DNA of 64,000 bases. Origin: Orthonyx spaldingii (Eukaryota; Chordata; Aves; Passeriformes; Orthonychidae). Positions 13,547 to 27,075 of the stretch are shown here, one piece after another. The notes under the pieces were generated by a model. It was given only the letters and a program-made list of their open reading frames with translations, was not told where the DNA came from and did not search any database. The stretch is taken from positions 1,817,425-1,881,424 of the forward strand of contig VZTJ01000300.1 in NCBI GenBank assembly GCA_013397795.1, written 5' to 3'. The position numbers were made by a program, and so were the translations under genes. Numbering within the stretch: the first letter of the stretch is position 1; each line of letters opens with the position of its first letter.

Positions 13547-16500
13547 AGTGTCCAATCCTAACTCAGTTCAGCTACCTGCTTTTCCTTTCACTCTTACTCC
13601 TGTTGCTCCCAAGTAGTATTTAGTTGTTGCCAAGCAGCAGAAAGCTAATTAGTGCAATGTCATGTTTCCTTGTTTTCATCTCTTGCTCCTTCCCACTTAC
13701 ATGCACACTGCTCCTCAACATTCCCAAAATAAAGGTAAATTGGCTGCAAGCAACAAGAGAATTGAAAGCACAGTTTTGCACTCAGCCTATGGAAACACTC
13801 CCTTCCCCAAAGCACTTACTCTTATTAGTGAAAATCACCCCATAAGCTTTGGTCACAGAACACATTAAGATCTCCAGCCAAGCATCTGGCAGGGCTGTGC
13901 TGCTCACCTACCCCCAGCCCAGCCAGCTGAAATCAGCAGGTATTCCCACAGGAGATACACTCACTGCAGTACTGGTGAAGCTCCTGCTGAGGGCAATTCA
14001 GAGAATTTAGCATTTGTGCTGCAAAGCACATAGCACAAAAAAGGCTGTCAGAAAAACATAACAACAGCTTCCGTCAATTCATTCGCTGGGATGAAAGAGA
14101 TGCCTTATTCTAAAGTTACCCACTATAAAACATTTGGGCACACCACCTTCTGCCCATTTCATATTTCTTTGCTTCCAAACAATAGTAATATTTTTCAGAG
14201 TGGTGGAGAGCAAAAAGATTTTTTCTTCCAAGCTACAGACTAGGTTTGCATCAGCACTCTTTTTTTAACCCAGCGATACATGTCCCTAGTAGCATAAGAA
14301 GAATTTATTCCTTTTTCAGAAGACTCCAGTCTATTTCTGTATGTGAAATAGCAGAAGGTCCTAAAAACAGCTACTGCAACCCTTTCACACACGGGCACAG
14401 ATGAGAAAAGGATCCCAGAATACAGAAACCGGCTGCACATACAAATCTAATAAAGGTAAGGGGGTAAGAGGGTCAAAATAAGGCAGAGAAGGCAATGCCA
14501 AGCAGAGATTGACTACACTGGAGACTGAGATTATCCACTCAAAGCACATCAAGAAGGGGAGTTCTCCAGCTCTCACAGCCACCATTCTTCACCATTAGCT
14601 AAGACACTTGAATTATCCACCTTGTTTTCCACCCCCAGCACTTTTGCCAAGTGCTAGATGGTTGTGACAAACCAGAGGCTCTACCTGAATTTCTGCTTCC
14701 AAGACCGTGGCCTAAAGTCAGCCCAGCAGCCATTTATAACTTAGAAAAATCAACAGTTATGAAATTCATTGTGTCTGGCATGAAAGTAAACTCCAGAGCT
14801 GCCTTTCTGCAGGAGATCAGGAGTTGGTCTCTCTTTTTCAAAACTGCTGACATATCACCTTCCACTATGTGGGGTTCTTTTGAAAAATACAAAGGCAGGT
14901 GTTACAAAATAACACCTCTCTGCATCCCCATTTTGACCCAATTACCTTCTATTTTAGCTCTAGCATTAATGACCATGGCATATCCAGGATCCCTGGCCCA
15001 TGAGATAAATGAAACCAGGCCATTTTCCAAACATCTCCCAAGGAAAGGTCAGCCACGTGGCTACCAAGAAACATAAGCGAGTGCTGGGAAGAGAAACGCT
15101 CCAGTCAACGTTGAAAATATTTAATCCCAGAGAGCCAGTCAGAGATCCAAATCCACTTAGAAGAGCATGACACTGTAATAAATGCATTGCACTGTGTTTC
15201 TTGCATTCACGAGCTGCTCTAGATATTCTTTATGTTCAGGCAGCTCGACTATCTCGGTACAGTTCCCTGTCTGGCAGGGAGGGGAGGGCTGGGTAGGTGC
15301 AGTGAATCTGTCACTTGCAGCAGACAAGAACATCTTGTACTTGAGCTGCTTGTTGAGGAGGTTAGAAAGGCAGGCAAACCAGCAGACTTATTAGATCTTT
15401 TTAACTGGGGTATTGAGAAGTATAACCCTTATAACAGGCTATTAATTTAAACAGGTCTGTGCAAGATACCTAATTATCTCAATCAATAAGAACAGTAACA
15501 TTTAAGGATTAATACTGAAAATAAAAACATTCCAGTCTAAACTGGACTTTGAAGACATCCCAGCATTTCACATCCTTATTTTTTAGGCAATCATCACTAA
15601 AATCAAAAGACACCTCTGCAGGCTAGAATAGCTGAAACTAAGGAGACAGATTGAACCAACTCAATATTCCCATCTCTGCTAAGCAACAGACTACAGAGGT
15701 AAAAAAGCAGTTTGTAACAATCTGAAGGGCACTTTGATCAAGGAGAAAAAAGTTAAGCAAAACAAAGCAGCATGTAAATAGGAATAATGGAATGAAAGCA
15801 TGATGAGGCTAAAAAAAATCAAATTAAATTATTTCACTCTGGAATACTCCCTTAAAAGAAGATAAATTAATCCCTTATAATAGCCTGAACGACCCTGGAA
15901 TGGCCTCCCATTTGCAGCAGGATGTACAACATACACCTTTTAGCATTTCTCAGTTCCAAGATTTATAAGAACGACGTCATATCTGATATGCCAAAAACCT
16001 AAGGGTAAAGCACCACCTAATAACTCTGATTTGCTGATCTTTAATACTAATGGGAGTTGTGTATGCATGTGAAGAATTAACAGGATTTTCTGAGCAAGGA
16101 GAACAACTGTTAATGGTCATTATACAAGAACAGAGGACTGTAACATCATGCTCATGAGTAAGCATATGTTGTTCAGGGAAAATAAGCACCTTTAAAATCC
16201 AATGGCTGTGTTAAATCCTATGACATCTGCCTAAGTATCTGTGGGGTTTTAAAGGCAGCTTCTTAACCTTCTCAGTCTTGCAGCATTGCTGACACCACTA
16301 CTTAAAATTAGCAGATCTGAGAGAACTTTCCACAACTCAGCTTTTCAGACTTTTTACTTGGTTTCAGACTGTAAGCTTTGCATAACTATTGAAAAATCAT
16401 GGCTAGAGACACAAGAAATGAATGCAGCAGGCACTGCACATTTCTGAAGAGCTACATTTCGCTCCCCTCCCAGTGATTTGCCTGCCGCATGTCTCTGAAT

Positions 16501-17734
16501 GAGTCATCAGTGCAGGGGAAATACCTCCAAATTAGCAGATTAGGAACGGCAGATCCTGCAGACTTGGGCAGAGTGTCACAGCTATGCTCCTTCCAGATCC
16601 AAGCCCTCTCTGCACATGCAGCTCTGATGACCTTGGACTGCACCTGGACATCCTCCTGCCAGTGTCAAGCAGTTCAGAGTCTCAGCACAATGCCCTGCCT
16701 GGACAAAAAGCATTCGCCTACTCTTCCTTGGGCACACAAGCCAGTGGCAAAGTGGGGATTTCAGATGGGGAAGAGGAAAACAAAGGCACGCAGTGCTGGT
16801 GCGCCCACCCAACCCAGCAATGCCCTCAGAAGCAGGTCCTGGCCCTCACACACATCCATACCAGGACACAGGAGTGCAAACCTATTGCATAACTTACACT
16901 GAATTATGCAATCCTTACATGCTCATTAACAAGCAGAGGCTACCACAAACTACTAGCAAAAACAATCTAAGAAAGAAATCCTGAATCAACATGACCTGTT
17001 TTAATAATAGCCAAACCATGCTCTTGGGCCAAGAAATTGTGCATATTACCCCAGGAATAAAAGCTACTGAGCCTTAAAAAGTAACAGGTCCACTACTAGT
17101 ATTAAAAAAGACAAAACCAGGAATACTCTTGTTTGCATAAGTTGCAGCTGATCTTATTTTGTAAGACTGTAAGTGTCCTAATTTGGTTTTAAAAGTAAAA
17201 TCAATTGTAAATTTATTTAGACCAATTTACCTGCCCGCCTGTTGTACATCACTGGGCCTGTATTGATTGTTTGAGATGGTACTCATTCCAAATTGTATTG
17301 ATTTAATTCATTAGCAAATTTTTAGCAAAGCATATTTTGTTGTTTCAGGGCAGAAGTACATAAAGCTCCATTTCGAGACTGCAGGACTGAGCAGGGGAAG
17401 TATGGGAGGGGGCTAGAATTTCTCAAATTAATAAGATTTACAAGCAGCAATATGAATCATCTGTTTCTGATAAAAAACCCATTTTCTAAACAACAAATAA
17501 GAAAAACTAGGACTGGAGAAAGCCTGGATACATTGATGAGGAAAAAATCCAGTTGGTGAAATAAGAATGGGATGAATAATTCATAAATAGTACTGGGTAC
17601 TGGTCGTTTCAACAGATATTTTGATTTATGGATTTAAGTGCCTAAAATAGCACAACAATTTATAAATCATCTTAAAATCAACAGATCATGAGTAGATTTG
17701 TCTGGCTTTACAGCAAGGCGGTGGAGCTGCATTT

Positions 17735-17775
17735 GTTACCTTGGCAACTGAAGGTACCTCAGTTACCATGGCTAC
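17735..17775. promoter_or_regulatory. Two tandem RFX X-box motifs
   Basis: GTTACCTTGGCAAC (17735-17748) fits the palindromic X-box bound by RFX winged-helix transcription factors (GTTNCC, short spacer, GGNAAC). A second motif, GTTACCATGGCTAC (17762-17775), starts 27 bp later and keeps both half-sites with one change. Both lie in a slightly GC-richer patch about 14 kb upstream of KCNC1 exon 2. RFX sites mark ciliary and neuronal genes; a role as a KCNC1 enhancer is inference. Confidence 0.5.
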
Positions 17776-20257
17776 AGCTCCTTTAAAATACGGTTGGCTA
17801 TTCCTCCCTCCCCAACTTTTGTGACTATGTTGAAAAGGAATCTAAAAAATTTTAAAAATAAAAAAAAAATCCTAGTACTCTGTCAACACTTGCACAGAGA
17901 CAAAAGGTCTGCAAAATGCAAATTTTCTCAACCCACAAGGCCAGGTTAAAGATACGCTAATTTTTCTGCTGCAAATCTTTAGCTCAGTGAGACACTGTGT
18001 TATGAAGAGCTTGGATCTGGGAATCCACAATCTTGGATTATGAAGAGCCTGATCGTCACATACTCAGCTCAACATTTCACATCAAAACCTGACTCTGCTG
18101 CTCCCTGGAAGAAGTGGTGCAGAAATGGACTCCTCCCACATAGTAAATTCTCTGTGCATCAAAGCTCCCCACAAACAGGCAGCTGCCTGGATTGCTCAAT
18201 GAGCTATGGGAAAAAGGAATGCAATCAGAAATCCTGGATTCTTGTTTCTGAGGCAGATGAGGTGGCAACAGGGAGTGCATTCACCTCCCCAGACTCCAGT
18301 CAGTACCTGAGATGTGCTTCCTCTGTCTGGAAAGGATGGCTTTATGGAGGAAACCATTTACTGCACTCAAATCAGTGTCCTCTGAATTATCCTAAGGTTA
18401 GAGTGGCATTTATATTGCTAAACTGCAAGTGATCTGTTTAGGGAAGTTGCTTACACCTAATGCATCAATACGGGAAAAGGCTTTTCCGGCTTTCTGGAAA
18501 ATTGTGCACTTTAATCTGAGACACAGGGCATTCAAGGAAGAGTTCACAATGCCTCTTCCACCTCGTTGAGGTTATACTGTGAGTTAAATATAAAAACACT
18601 TCAAAGTCTGATTGAGAAATAATTTTTTAAAAATAATTACAAACTTTGATTTTGGCATCTTCTGATTCCCGACTAGCTCTGTGTTTTAAAATCACTTTTG
18701 ACTTTCCCTTCCTAGGAAACAGTTTTTTGTGCCTTCCTACAACATTCAATTGCACATAGTTGGTGTTATAAGCAGGCTTATGGCAGCACACAATTGCCAC
18801 AAATCACTCAAGAATTAGAAATGGAGCGAGTGAAAATAATCCCTCAGGGGTAAATGCTATTTTAAATCCTTGTTTGCTAACAGAATATCTGGTTGGAACA
18901 CAAGTGATGCCTTTCTCCTCTCTTTTCCAACTTCATCCCCAGTCCTCTCTCAGTTTTCCTTAAATTTTTCTGCAGTTTTGTGCCTATTATATGGATACTT
19001 GCTAGGGAATATTTCCAGAAGTGATTAGTGATTTCTGGCAATTCACAGTTATTGAGTCTCCAAGCCAAAATTTCCTTAAGGGCTAAATTTTAATAAGCCA
19101 TCAGTCTGATCATGGTAAAATATCTGATAAGAAATCTTAGCATTGAGGACTTCAAAGCCTCATGACAAAGTATTGAGGACACTAGAAAGGGCAGTGGAAA
19201 TCTTTTCACCCTTTTCGTAACGCAGAGCGGCCATTTCCAGAGCCATTGATGTCACGGAGTGGCACAAAGCACAAAACGCTAAGAGCCGACACAGATCTAA
19301 GCACTGCCCCCATTCTTTACACCCCACACACACATTTGCTATGTGTTGGACTCGCTGCACTGCAAGGTTAAAAGGAAGAACATGGCTCAAGGACTGAGCT
19401 GGAATTTCACAACCAGACGGCTTTGAACCCTGCAAACAAAGTTCTGGGGGGTCGTATCTTGGCCAACAGAGACAGTGTCCTAACAACAGCCCAGCACTCC
19501 AAATTTCACAAATTAACCACCCCTGGGGAAGTTTAGATATTAAAATACAGGTTTTGAACAATATCCCATCATTTTGCCCCAGTTCAAGATCTCAGCACTG
19601 GTAGTTGTGTAGTCAAAGTTAAAAAAACATACTTGAGAAACACAGGCTCTAAACACAATCACCTCGTCTGTGGGACAGAAGTAGTACCTACTTGTTTTGC
19701 CTTACAAAACAGTTGCAAAGATGGATACCAACATTAACACCTCAACAGCACTTCCAAGGTATAGAGTTTCACACACTTGCTATTCACAAATGCTGTGCAG
19801 TGTTGTTAATTCTTTGTAGTGCAGGTAAATGCATAATATTCAAACAGAGCTATTTCAAATGAAAGCTATTTCCTTTATGTCTGAGGTTAGAATTCAGAAA
19901 CTGAGTTGTTTCCTCAGCCACACTTAGCATCATACCTGCATGTGCACTAGAATAAACCTAAGAAATGAAAATACATCACAGATGATAGAGAAGACAGTAA
20001 ACACTAATAGATGAGAGGATCCTATTATCCAAGAAGATGTTGAGTGTACTGCAGAACACAAGCTAAACACAGTTGCATAATATTGCTAGCAAACCTTTTA
20101 GAATATTGTACATTTCTTTCACCTTATGCAGAAAGCAAACTTTCTCTAGATTTAGGTTACGACTTCCCTTGTGATCCTTTCTGAATATGTCCATCTTTCT
20201 TTTGACCTTGACTGCTCTAGAGGTCGGTTTTAGAAGTGGTTGCTTGTTACTTATGCA
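17776..20257. other. Noncoding, no gene seen
   Basis: AT-rich sequence without a recognisable exon. A weak MIR-like tail lies at 19659-19765. The 133-codon open frame on the minus strand near 19160-19561 shows no known motif and no splice context, and is not called. Confidence 0.55.
19659..19765 (+). repeat. Probable MIR 3' fragment
   Basis: The order 'cacctcgtctgtgggacag', 'gtagtacctacttgt' and 'gcacttccaaggtatag' follows the 3' half of MIR (control-region end, then the conserved tail). Highly diverged. Confidence 0.45.
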
Positions 20258-20398
20258 AAACACCTCATCAGAGGTGTTTAATGGGCTCCTCCTGAGCCTT
20301 TTGTAGCCCCAGCTAAAAGGGGTTAACAGAGAGATGTACTTAGTGCAGCACCAGGTGAGAGGGTGGCTCTCACCTGCAAAGGGCTGTTGGGAGCCCTT
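20258..20398. repeat. Cluster of short perfect hairpins
   Basis: Within 141 bp there are three perfect stems. AAACACCTC/GAGGTGTTT is at 20258-20266 and 20271-20279 with a 4-nt loop. CAGGTGAGA/TCTCACCTG is at 20352-20360 and 20368-20376 with a 7-nt loop. AAGGGCT/AGCCCTT is at 20379-20385 and 20392-20398 with a 6-nt loop. Weaker stems (GGCTC/GAGCC at 20284-20298, CCCC/GGGG at 20307-20322) fill the gap between the first two. The tract could fold as a multi-hairpin RNA on either strand. No known family is recognised. Confidence 0.6.
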
Positions 20399-21171
20399 CT
20401 GACAAGGCCAAGCAATCAGCTCTGCAACAACACCCCTGGAAATCCTCCCTCTGCAAGCCTCCACAGCTGCTAACACTGAGCTGGCTTACGGGAGGGGTGG
20501 TCACCACATGTAGCTGATGGCAGGGTTGGTGTCACAGGTGCTAGACGTGACTCATCAATTTAGCCTTAAAAACTTAACAACGAGGACAAGGCTTTTTCTT
20601 TGCTCTCCTCCATGGAGGCATAGAGCTTTTGCATGTCTGTAGGAATGCACTACTGTGGCTAGATTGGGTACAGTAGGGGAAAATATTGTACCAGGGAAAG
20701 AAAGGATGGTACAACTTTCTCCTTTAAATCAGGATAGTACTGCCAGCAAGGGGGGTGGCAATGTGCTCTAACTGCCCTGTGCCATACCGTGATGGGAGCT
20801 CATGCCATGGCAGGTGCCCTCATGAGTTTGGGTGGTTTGTTATGCTTTCCGTAAATATCATGTATATACTTGCCCACAAAACAGTGGAATCTCACCGCAA
20901 AGAAAATGGGCTGAGATGAAACCCAAAGAAAATTTCCATGAGATGGAAGAAAAAGAATAAAAAAATTACTGGGGAAGCAAAGTGTCTGACTGTCCCAACA
21001 GGAGACTGGCACCAAGCAGCCACCTTATGGCTCCAGTTGCTTACTGCTGACACATTGAGGAGTGGAGCCACAGAAACATAGGAATAAATATTTTCTTCTT
21101 CAGAGAGACAGGAGAACTGATGTTGAGAAGAATACCCTCAGTATTGCTGGTCTGAGTCAAGACAGACTCTA

Positions 21172-21480
21172 CAGAATCCTTTAGGCTGGAAATGACTTTT
21201 AAAGGTGATCTGGTCCAACACCCTGCAGTGTGCAGGGACATCTTCAACTACATCAGATTGCTCAGAGCCCTGTCTAACCTGACCTTAAATGTTTCCAGGG
21301 ATGGGACATCCACAACCCCTCTGGGCAACGTGTTCTGGTGTTTCACCACTCTTAGAATGAGAAAACTTCTTCCTTTTATCTAAGCCTAAATTTCTGGTTT
21401 AGCTTAAAACCATTAACTCTCGTGTAATTGCAACAGGCCCTGCTCAAACGTCTGTCCCCATCTTTCTTATATGACAAAGG
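21172..21480 (-). mobile_element. CR1 LINE 3' fragment
   Basis: Read on the minus strand this is the 3' end of a CR1 retrotransposon. On the plus strand it shows the typical antisense order: 'acagaatcctttaggctgg', then 'gatctggtccaacaccctgc', then 'ggcaacgtgttctggtgtttcacc', then a block like 'caggccctgctcaaacg'. It is truncated at the 5' end, as most CR1 copies are. No coding region remains. Confidence 0.85.
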
Positions 21481-23827
21481 CTATTTTGGAAGCTGCCTAA
21501 AAGAGCTACCAACACAGTTTTATAAGTTATGTTGTCACTAATTTGGATAACTAAAATGGCTCACAGCCAGTCAAAACCTAGTACTGACAAAGATTGCTGT
21601 CAGTGGAAATTTTGTATGCCCCCATCCTGTGCATTATCCTTGCACAAATTAAGACGTGCAAGAGCCTCTGCCTAAGTAGGGAATGAAAACATTCTTTGCT
21701 TTCCAAAATACTGTCTATTTTTTTAATAGTGTTTGGATTTTCTTTTTGGTTTGTAATAGTTGCAATTGTAAATAATGTGGATATACTTTTATATAATTGT
21801 ATATTAATAGTGGTATTTGATATTTAGGTTTTGTAGAGCAAAGGCACAAAAGGGTCTCAATATTTAGTAACATATTTAGGCCATCTAGGAGCTTAACAGG
21901 ACTTTTGTGCTACACACTGCCCAAAGGTAGGAAAGAACTGTGGCCATAATGCTTTAAAAACACAAGGTAGTAGCTATGGATTAAGCTAAGCAAACAATAT
22001 GGGAGGAAAAGTGCCTACAACACACTGCCATTCATAATCTGGAAAACAAACCAAAAAAAAATTAATGAAGAAATGGTTTCTCTGAATTATGTGAAATTAT
22101 CCAAAATGGAGCAGTCATTGAAATGCCTGAGGTTTAACATCCTTATTTTTAGCCACCTTGTTAAGAACCCTGGCTTTTCAGGGCATACATCATCTGTGAC
22201 ATCCATCCACATAAACTGCAGTGAAAACAGCAAATCCTGAGCTCAACATTTACTGGCACTATAGCGATCCCAGGGTTTCCAGTTTTCCAGGGCGAGGAGT
22301 TATTTTGAGTGCCTCCGTTCTGAGGCGCTAAACTCAACTATCAGAGGGTAAACACTCAGCTGCTCCCAGAATTTAAATCACTTTGGAACATATCCCACAG
22401 AGTCAGAAACTGAGGTTTCAAAATCCATGGTCAAATATGAAATAAGTCGGTCTGTAGAGGAATTCTACCATAACTATTTTTGCTATATTGCTTTGGGAGA
22501 GAAATTGGATGAAGGACCCCACCATCACACGCACTGCAGACACAAACTGCTCACCTTTGGGGCTTGATTCATTCTGGACCTTCCACTTCATCCTACATAG
22601 GAGCTGCCAGCATCACCCTACAGCCTGCCACGCCCCAGCAGTGCTGTGTGAGGCCGTGGGGAAGATGTGCAGACAGACCTCACACCCTGTCCAAGGCTGG
22701 TTATGTAGCCAGACCGCCCACATGGGACACTACTAAAGGTTGGACAGGTACTCATTTTAATTGGTCTTGAAGCAGAAGCATTATTGTCTGCACACAAACA
22801 TGATCTGGAACACACACCAAATACCTTGGTTGAAAACTCAGCCTTTCACGTTAAGTTAAAGAGTTCTACATCCAGGGCAAAGCCTCCCCGTGTTTCAGGT
22901 GTTTCCTTACAGACTTTTGTCCTCAATACTCCCACACACCGAAGGGTTTCCTCTTGCAAAAGAAGATAAGTAAGCAGGGCATGCTTTTTCTAAAGGAGCT
23001 GGAGACCAGCAAGCACCCTCTGACTCCTCCATACCTGTAACAATTTAATTCCTTGGGGCTGGTGTGAAGCTGAGGTTGGTGAATCAAACCTCACTGAGGG
23101 TGGACTCTGAAAGGCTGCAGAAATAATATCTCCAGCTCTATCAAAGGCTTCTAGCACCACTCCAAAAGCAGGTTTGAGAGAGGCTGTACACCATATAAGC
23201 ATAAGCATATGAATTAAGCCACCATTGGGCAAGTCACAGGGCAGAAGCTGTAACAAAAAGGGAAAAAAACAGACCAGCAGCAAGTTAGAGAGGAAGGAAG
23301 TGTGATTTTCTCAGGATATAAATCCAGAACAAAGACGGTGAGGTGAGATCCTGAAAATCCTAACGCATGACACCACCACCATTCATTGCTACAAAACTCT
23401 CCTTTTCAGTTTAGAAAAGAAACTGTGCAGAGTCCAAAAAATGTTACCTACTGCCTAACAGAAAAAGATTGAGACCCCTACTATTAATGGGCAATTAAAG
23501 TTCCCTGTTTTCATTTGCCGTGTGTTAGTTTATGTTCCATGTGTGAGATATTACATGACTTTCTCAGTTTCTTTAGTCCTAAAGCTTTTGACAGAACTGA
23601 TACCATAAAAATGTGTGGCATCATCTGAAAATTAGATTAATAATTATGTTGAATTAATGCAGCAAAAGCATGAGCATATGAAAACAGATGTCTAGGACTC
23701 GTGGGACATTTGAATGTTTAGTGGTTGTTGGCTTCCAAAAGAAGAAAAACACCTGAAAATTACTAAATACTTAGCTGTCTGTGATGGATAGGACAAAAGT
23801 GAACAAGCTTAAGATGAAGAAAAGATG

Positions 23828-23985
23828 ATTTAGTTTAGGCATTAGGAAGAAAAAATATCGTTTAAAAATGATGAAGTACTGGGATGAATTTCCTGCAGAA
23901 TTTCTATGATATTCACCAGTAGAGATCCTGAAGAACAGTCAGGGTAGCTGCCTTTCAGGAATGTTCAAAGACTGTGCTTTGGGAC
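23828..23985 (+). mobile_element. Ancient CR1/L3-like 3' remnant
   Basis: Plus-strand blocks resemble the 3' region of old amniote CR1/L3 LINEs: 'ttaggcattaggaagaaaa', 'gtactgggatgaatttcctg', 'agagatcctgaagaacag' and 'gcctttcaggaatg'. It is much more diverged than the other CR1 copies here, so it is probably older. Confidence 0.5.
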
Positions 23986-26900
23986 AGGGAAATGACAGTT
24001 TTAAAGGTCCCCATCAAGCATAGGTTTCTGCAGTCCCTCAGAGATGGAAGGCTTGCTTTCACACTTACAACTCCTTCTGCTGTGTCTCATATACTCAGCT
24101 GCAGGAGTCGTGGGGCCGTTTTGGATCCGGAATCTATATACATTAAGAATTTCCCACTGAGCCATTGCTGAGCAATATGAAACATTCCTTGGTCCCACCA
24201 TACTGTTCCCATTTAGTTCTCACCACCAGACTAGGGAGGAGCAAGGAAGCTTTGCAAAATAAATTCATGTCTCTTCTGTGTCAATGTTCCTATTAAATCA
24301 CAAGGCTTAATCTGTCCTAGATGAAACTGGAAGGCTTGCCTGTGACCTACAAAGAACCATGGCAGCCCTTGCCTGGTGACCACCTGGCTGGCGGTGCAGT
24401 CCCGAAGGAGCACTGTGCACACCCCACTTCCAGTTCTGATGTAGCCTTGCTTATCCCACTAACTACCTTGTCAAAGCACATGGCTGCCTGCTAGGACTAA
24501 CATTTGAAAGATCAGCTTCTAATTTATTTATTGCAATGTCAACACCGAATAACTTAAGCATATTTTCCACAGATGACTGCACATTTTTTTTAACACGCTG
24601 TGCATACCACAAAGCAGTCCAAGATTTTTTTGCAAGCTGTCATATATTTTTTGGCATTACATAATCATTTGATCCATGAGAGGCTAGTGGGCTTTTTATC
24701 TGACTATAGAGCAAGCTCTGTCTATCTGCAAGACTCCTTCTTCCATTTGTCTCAGCTACGAAACATGAATTTGAATGATCTTGTGAGTGAACCAGCATGT
24801 TTGCTGATGCAAGCTTCTCTATCAGTTGTCGTATCATCTCACTGAAAGACAGACTGCTGAGAGGGTCATCTCTCCCTTCACAGAGAACAGCTTGGTGCTA
24901 ACATCTGATTATGCCCTCATATACCTATATCACATCCAGAAAAAAAGAACTGGATTTTTTTCCCCATGCAAATAATTTCCTTTTCATGATCATTGCTCAC
25001 AGGATCTTGAAACATCTTCCATTAGGATTCTTAATGAAATATTGCAGAGGTTGCTTTTGGACAGAGCCCCAGAGTTTGCTCACTGCCCCAGCATTATCTG
25101 GTTGCTGGTATCATGTGCCTACATTTAGTCATCTGATCAGTCATACAGATTCAGTATTACTTTCAAAAATTCAGCAGAATAACTGGCTCATTAAAAATGA
25201 GTCATTTGTTTGAATCAGGGTCCATTTCACTAAGAAAGCCTGGAAAATTGGTCTTGACATAATAAAGTGTTTATAAAGCTAAGTATTTTAAAGCAGCTTT
25301 CATTTAACCCATACTTTGGCTGAGCTGCAGCAAAAAGATTTGTCTCATTAAATATTTTAGTGACACATGGGCTAAATGAAATTAATTTTAAATTAAGAGT
25401 GGTTAAAGTAACATTTACAGATTAAAACAAAAACTAGGCAAAGCTTTGAGATTCAAATCACAGATGGGCAAATGTTGGCATTTTCATGGAAGTGCAGTAG
25501 TTTTGAGAGACAAACCTGAATCAGATGAATTAATGTAAATGTAAGCTGGTAAAGTACTTGAAGAGATACCTTGTAAATAGGAAGCCCAGGGTTTTATGCA
25601 GGTCTAGCACAGGTCTCTGGGTATATTTGAATTATTCATGTTTTGTAGAAAACTAGCTCCTATGTTGCCAGCAGTGATTTGAAACTCTTCAGAGCCTAAC
25701 TTTTTCATGCAAGTATTTACCACTGACAAACAAAGTGAAAAATTACTAGACTTGGGATTTTTATATTATTCTGCCCATCCACACCCCTCAGCCCTCTTCC
25801 ACTCCCCCAAAACAAACGACAAAACCCCAAAACAAACTAACCCAAACATAGTGGATCTCACCAGACTCACAATATACTTTTCTGGAAGCTCCACAGTACT
25901 AAGAGTACATTGCTTCTCCTTCAGAGACAAAGATCTGTGGTGAGTTGTACGTTCTCACCTCCCATTTTCATCTTGGCAAGCCCTGGGTCCTCCTAAGAGA
26001 GAAGCAGCAAACCTCCTGCTGCTCAGAGGCCCTGCTCATACAGGCTGAGATGACAACTGTTTAGTTCCTCTTCTTTGCTGGTTCAACAGGACCAGGAGTG
26101 TTATCATGGAGTGATTTAAAAAATTTTGTCATCAAAACCAAAACTCCCTGGAATAGATCAGTAGAAAGAGATGGTGCCACTTATATAGAAAATTTCCTGA
26201 CGCTTCAACAGATGTAGTTCAGTCAAAATACCACCTTTCTCTGCTTTTCACCCAGAGGTTCTGGAAAGGGTAGAATTTGCTGAATTTCCCTATAAAAGGA
26301 AAAGGATTAAGTATCACTTTTTAAAATATTTCTGATAGCAGATGGAAAGGAAAAGGCTGGCAAATCTTCTCTGAGTGTGCTGTGCTTCTTTTCTCCCATC
26401 TAGCTTGAGTAGGATTGTTAAATGATTCTGAGCAGTATCAAAGGAGAAGAGCACGTGTCTGTGGCGTGCAGCTGCTACTAACTCGTTCTGAATGTGTGAT
26501 CTGGAATGAATTATGAATAGCGTGTCGTGTACACTGCTATTTCCTAGAAAACAAGCTCTGGAGTTACTGAAACCTGACTTGCAAAAGTCCTGCTGCTTCC
26601 ACTGCTACCACACACTTGCCTTGTTGTCTCCGATCCAAGAGTGCTGCCAAGACTCAGCCAAGGGCCCTCTTCCCAGGTCTCCACTCCAGACAAGCATTGG
26701 TCTGGACAGGGAGAGATATAAGTTGGCAGGGAGTTCCAAGCCCCGAAGAGTTCATTCTCAATTAAATAAAAAAATAGACAAAGGATGGTGCAAAAGATGC
26801 AGGCCCACATGCTTGAAGACTAAGAATGTGTCAACGGTGGAGGTTGGAAAAGAGCCTCACTCATCTGATTTCCGTCCTGGTATTTTCTCCACCAGCCTTC

Positions 26901-27061
26901 ACTGTCCATCTGCACTGAAGTCTGGAAATTTCAGGCACCATGTCAATGAGTTTTAGCAGGTTACCCAGCATATTTCTGTAGAACCAAGCATAAAAATGGT
27001 TTCTTATCTCCAAGCCCAGAACTATCTCAGACATGCAAGGTAAAGTGCTGTTTTAGAAAAC

Positions 27062-27075
27062 TACTTCCGGAAGTA
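27062..27075. promoter_or_regulatory. Palindromic double ETS motif
   Basis: TACTTCCGGAAGTA is a perfect 14-bp palindrome that contains two overlapping, head-to-head CCGGAAGT cores, the preferred binding site of ETS-family factors such as GABPA. It lies in noncoding DNA about 5 kb upstream of KCNC1 exon 2. Occupancy is unknown. Confidence 0.4.

Larger units (their letters stand above)
10441..17700. other. Noncoding, no gene seen
   Basis: AT-rich noncoding sequence with no recognisable exon. It holds a homopolymer A run near 13529-13546 and a perfect 12-bp hairpin at 11049-11092. Somewhat GC-richer patches near 12780-12920 and 16560-16870 contain overlapping open frames on both strands, but none looks like a known protein. 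Confidence 0.55.

Noticed and set aside
16489..16902. Overlapping open frames in a GC-richer patch
   Set aside because: Frames are open on both strands at once, which reflects composition; no known protein motif is present.
19160..19561. 133-codon open frame on the minus strand
   Set aside because: Composition and content look random, with many Cys and Leu residues but no motif; no neighbouring exon-like structure.
20063..20476. 137-codon open frame on the minus strand over the hairpin cluster
   Set aside because: No protein family recognised; the underlying inverted repeats explain the base composition better than coding does.
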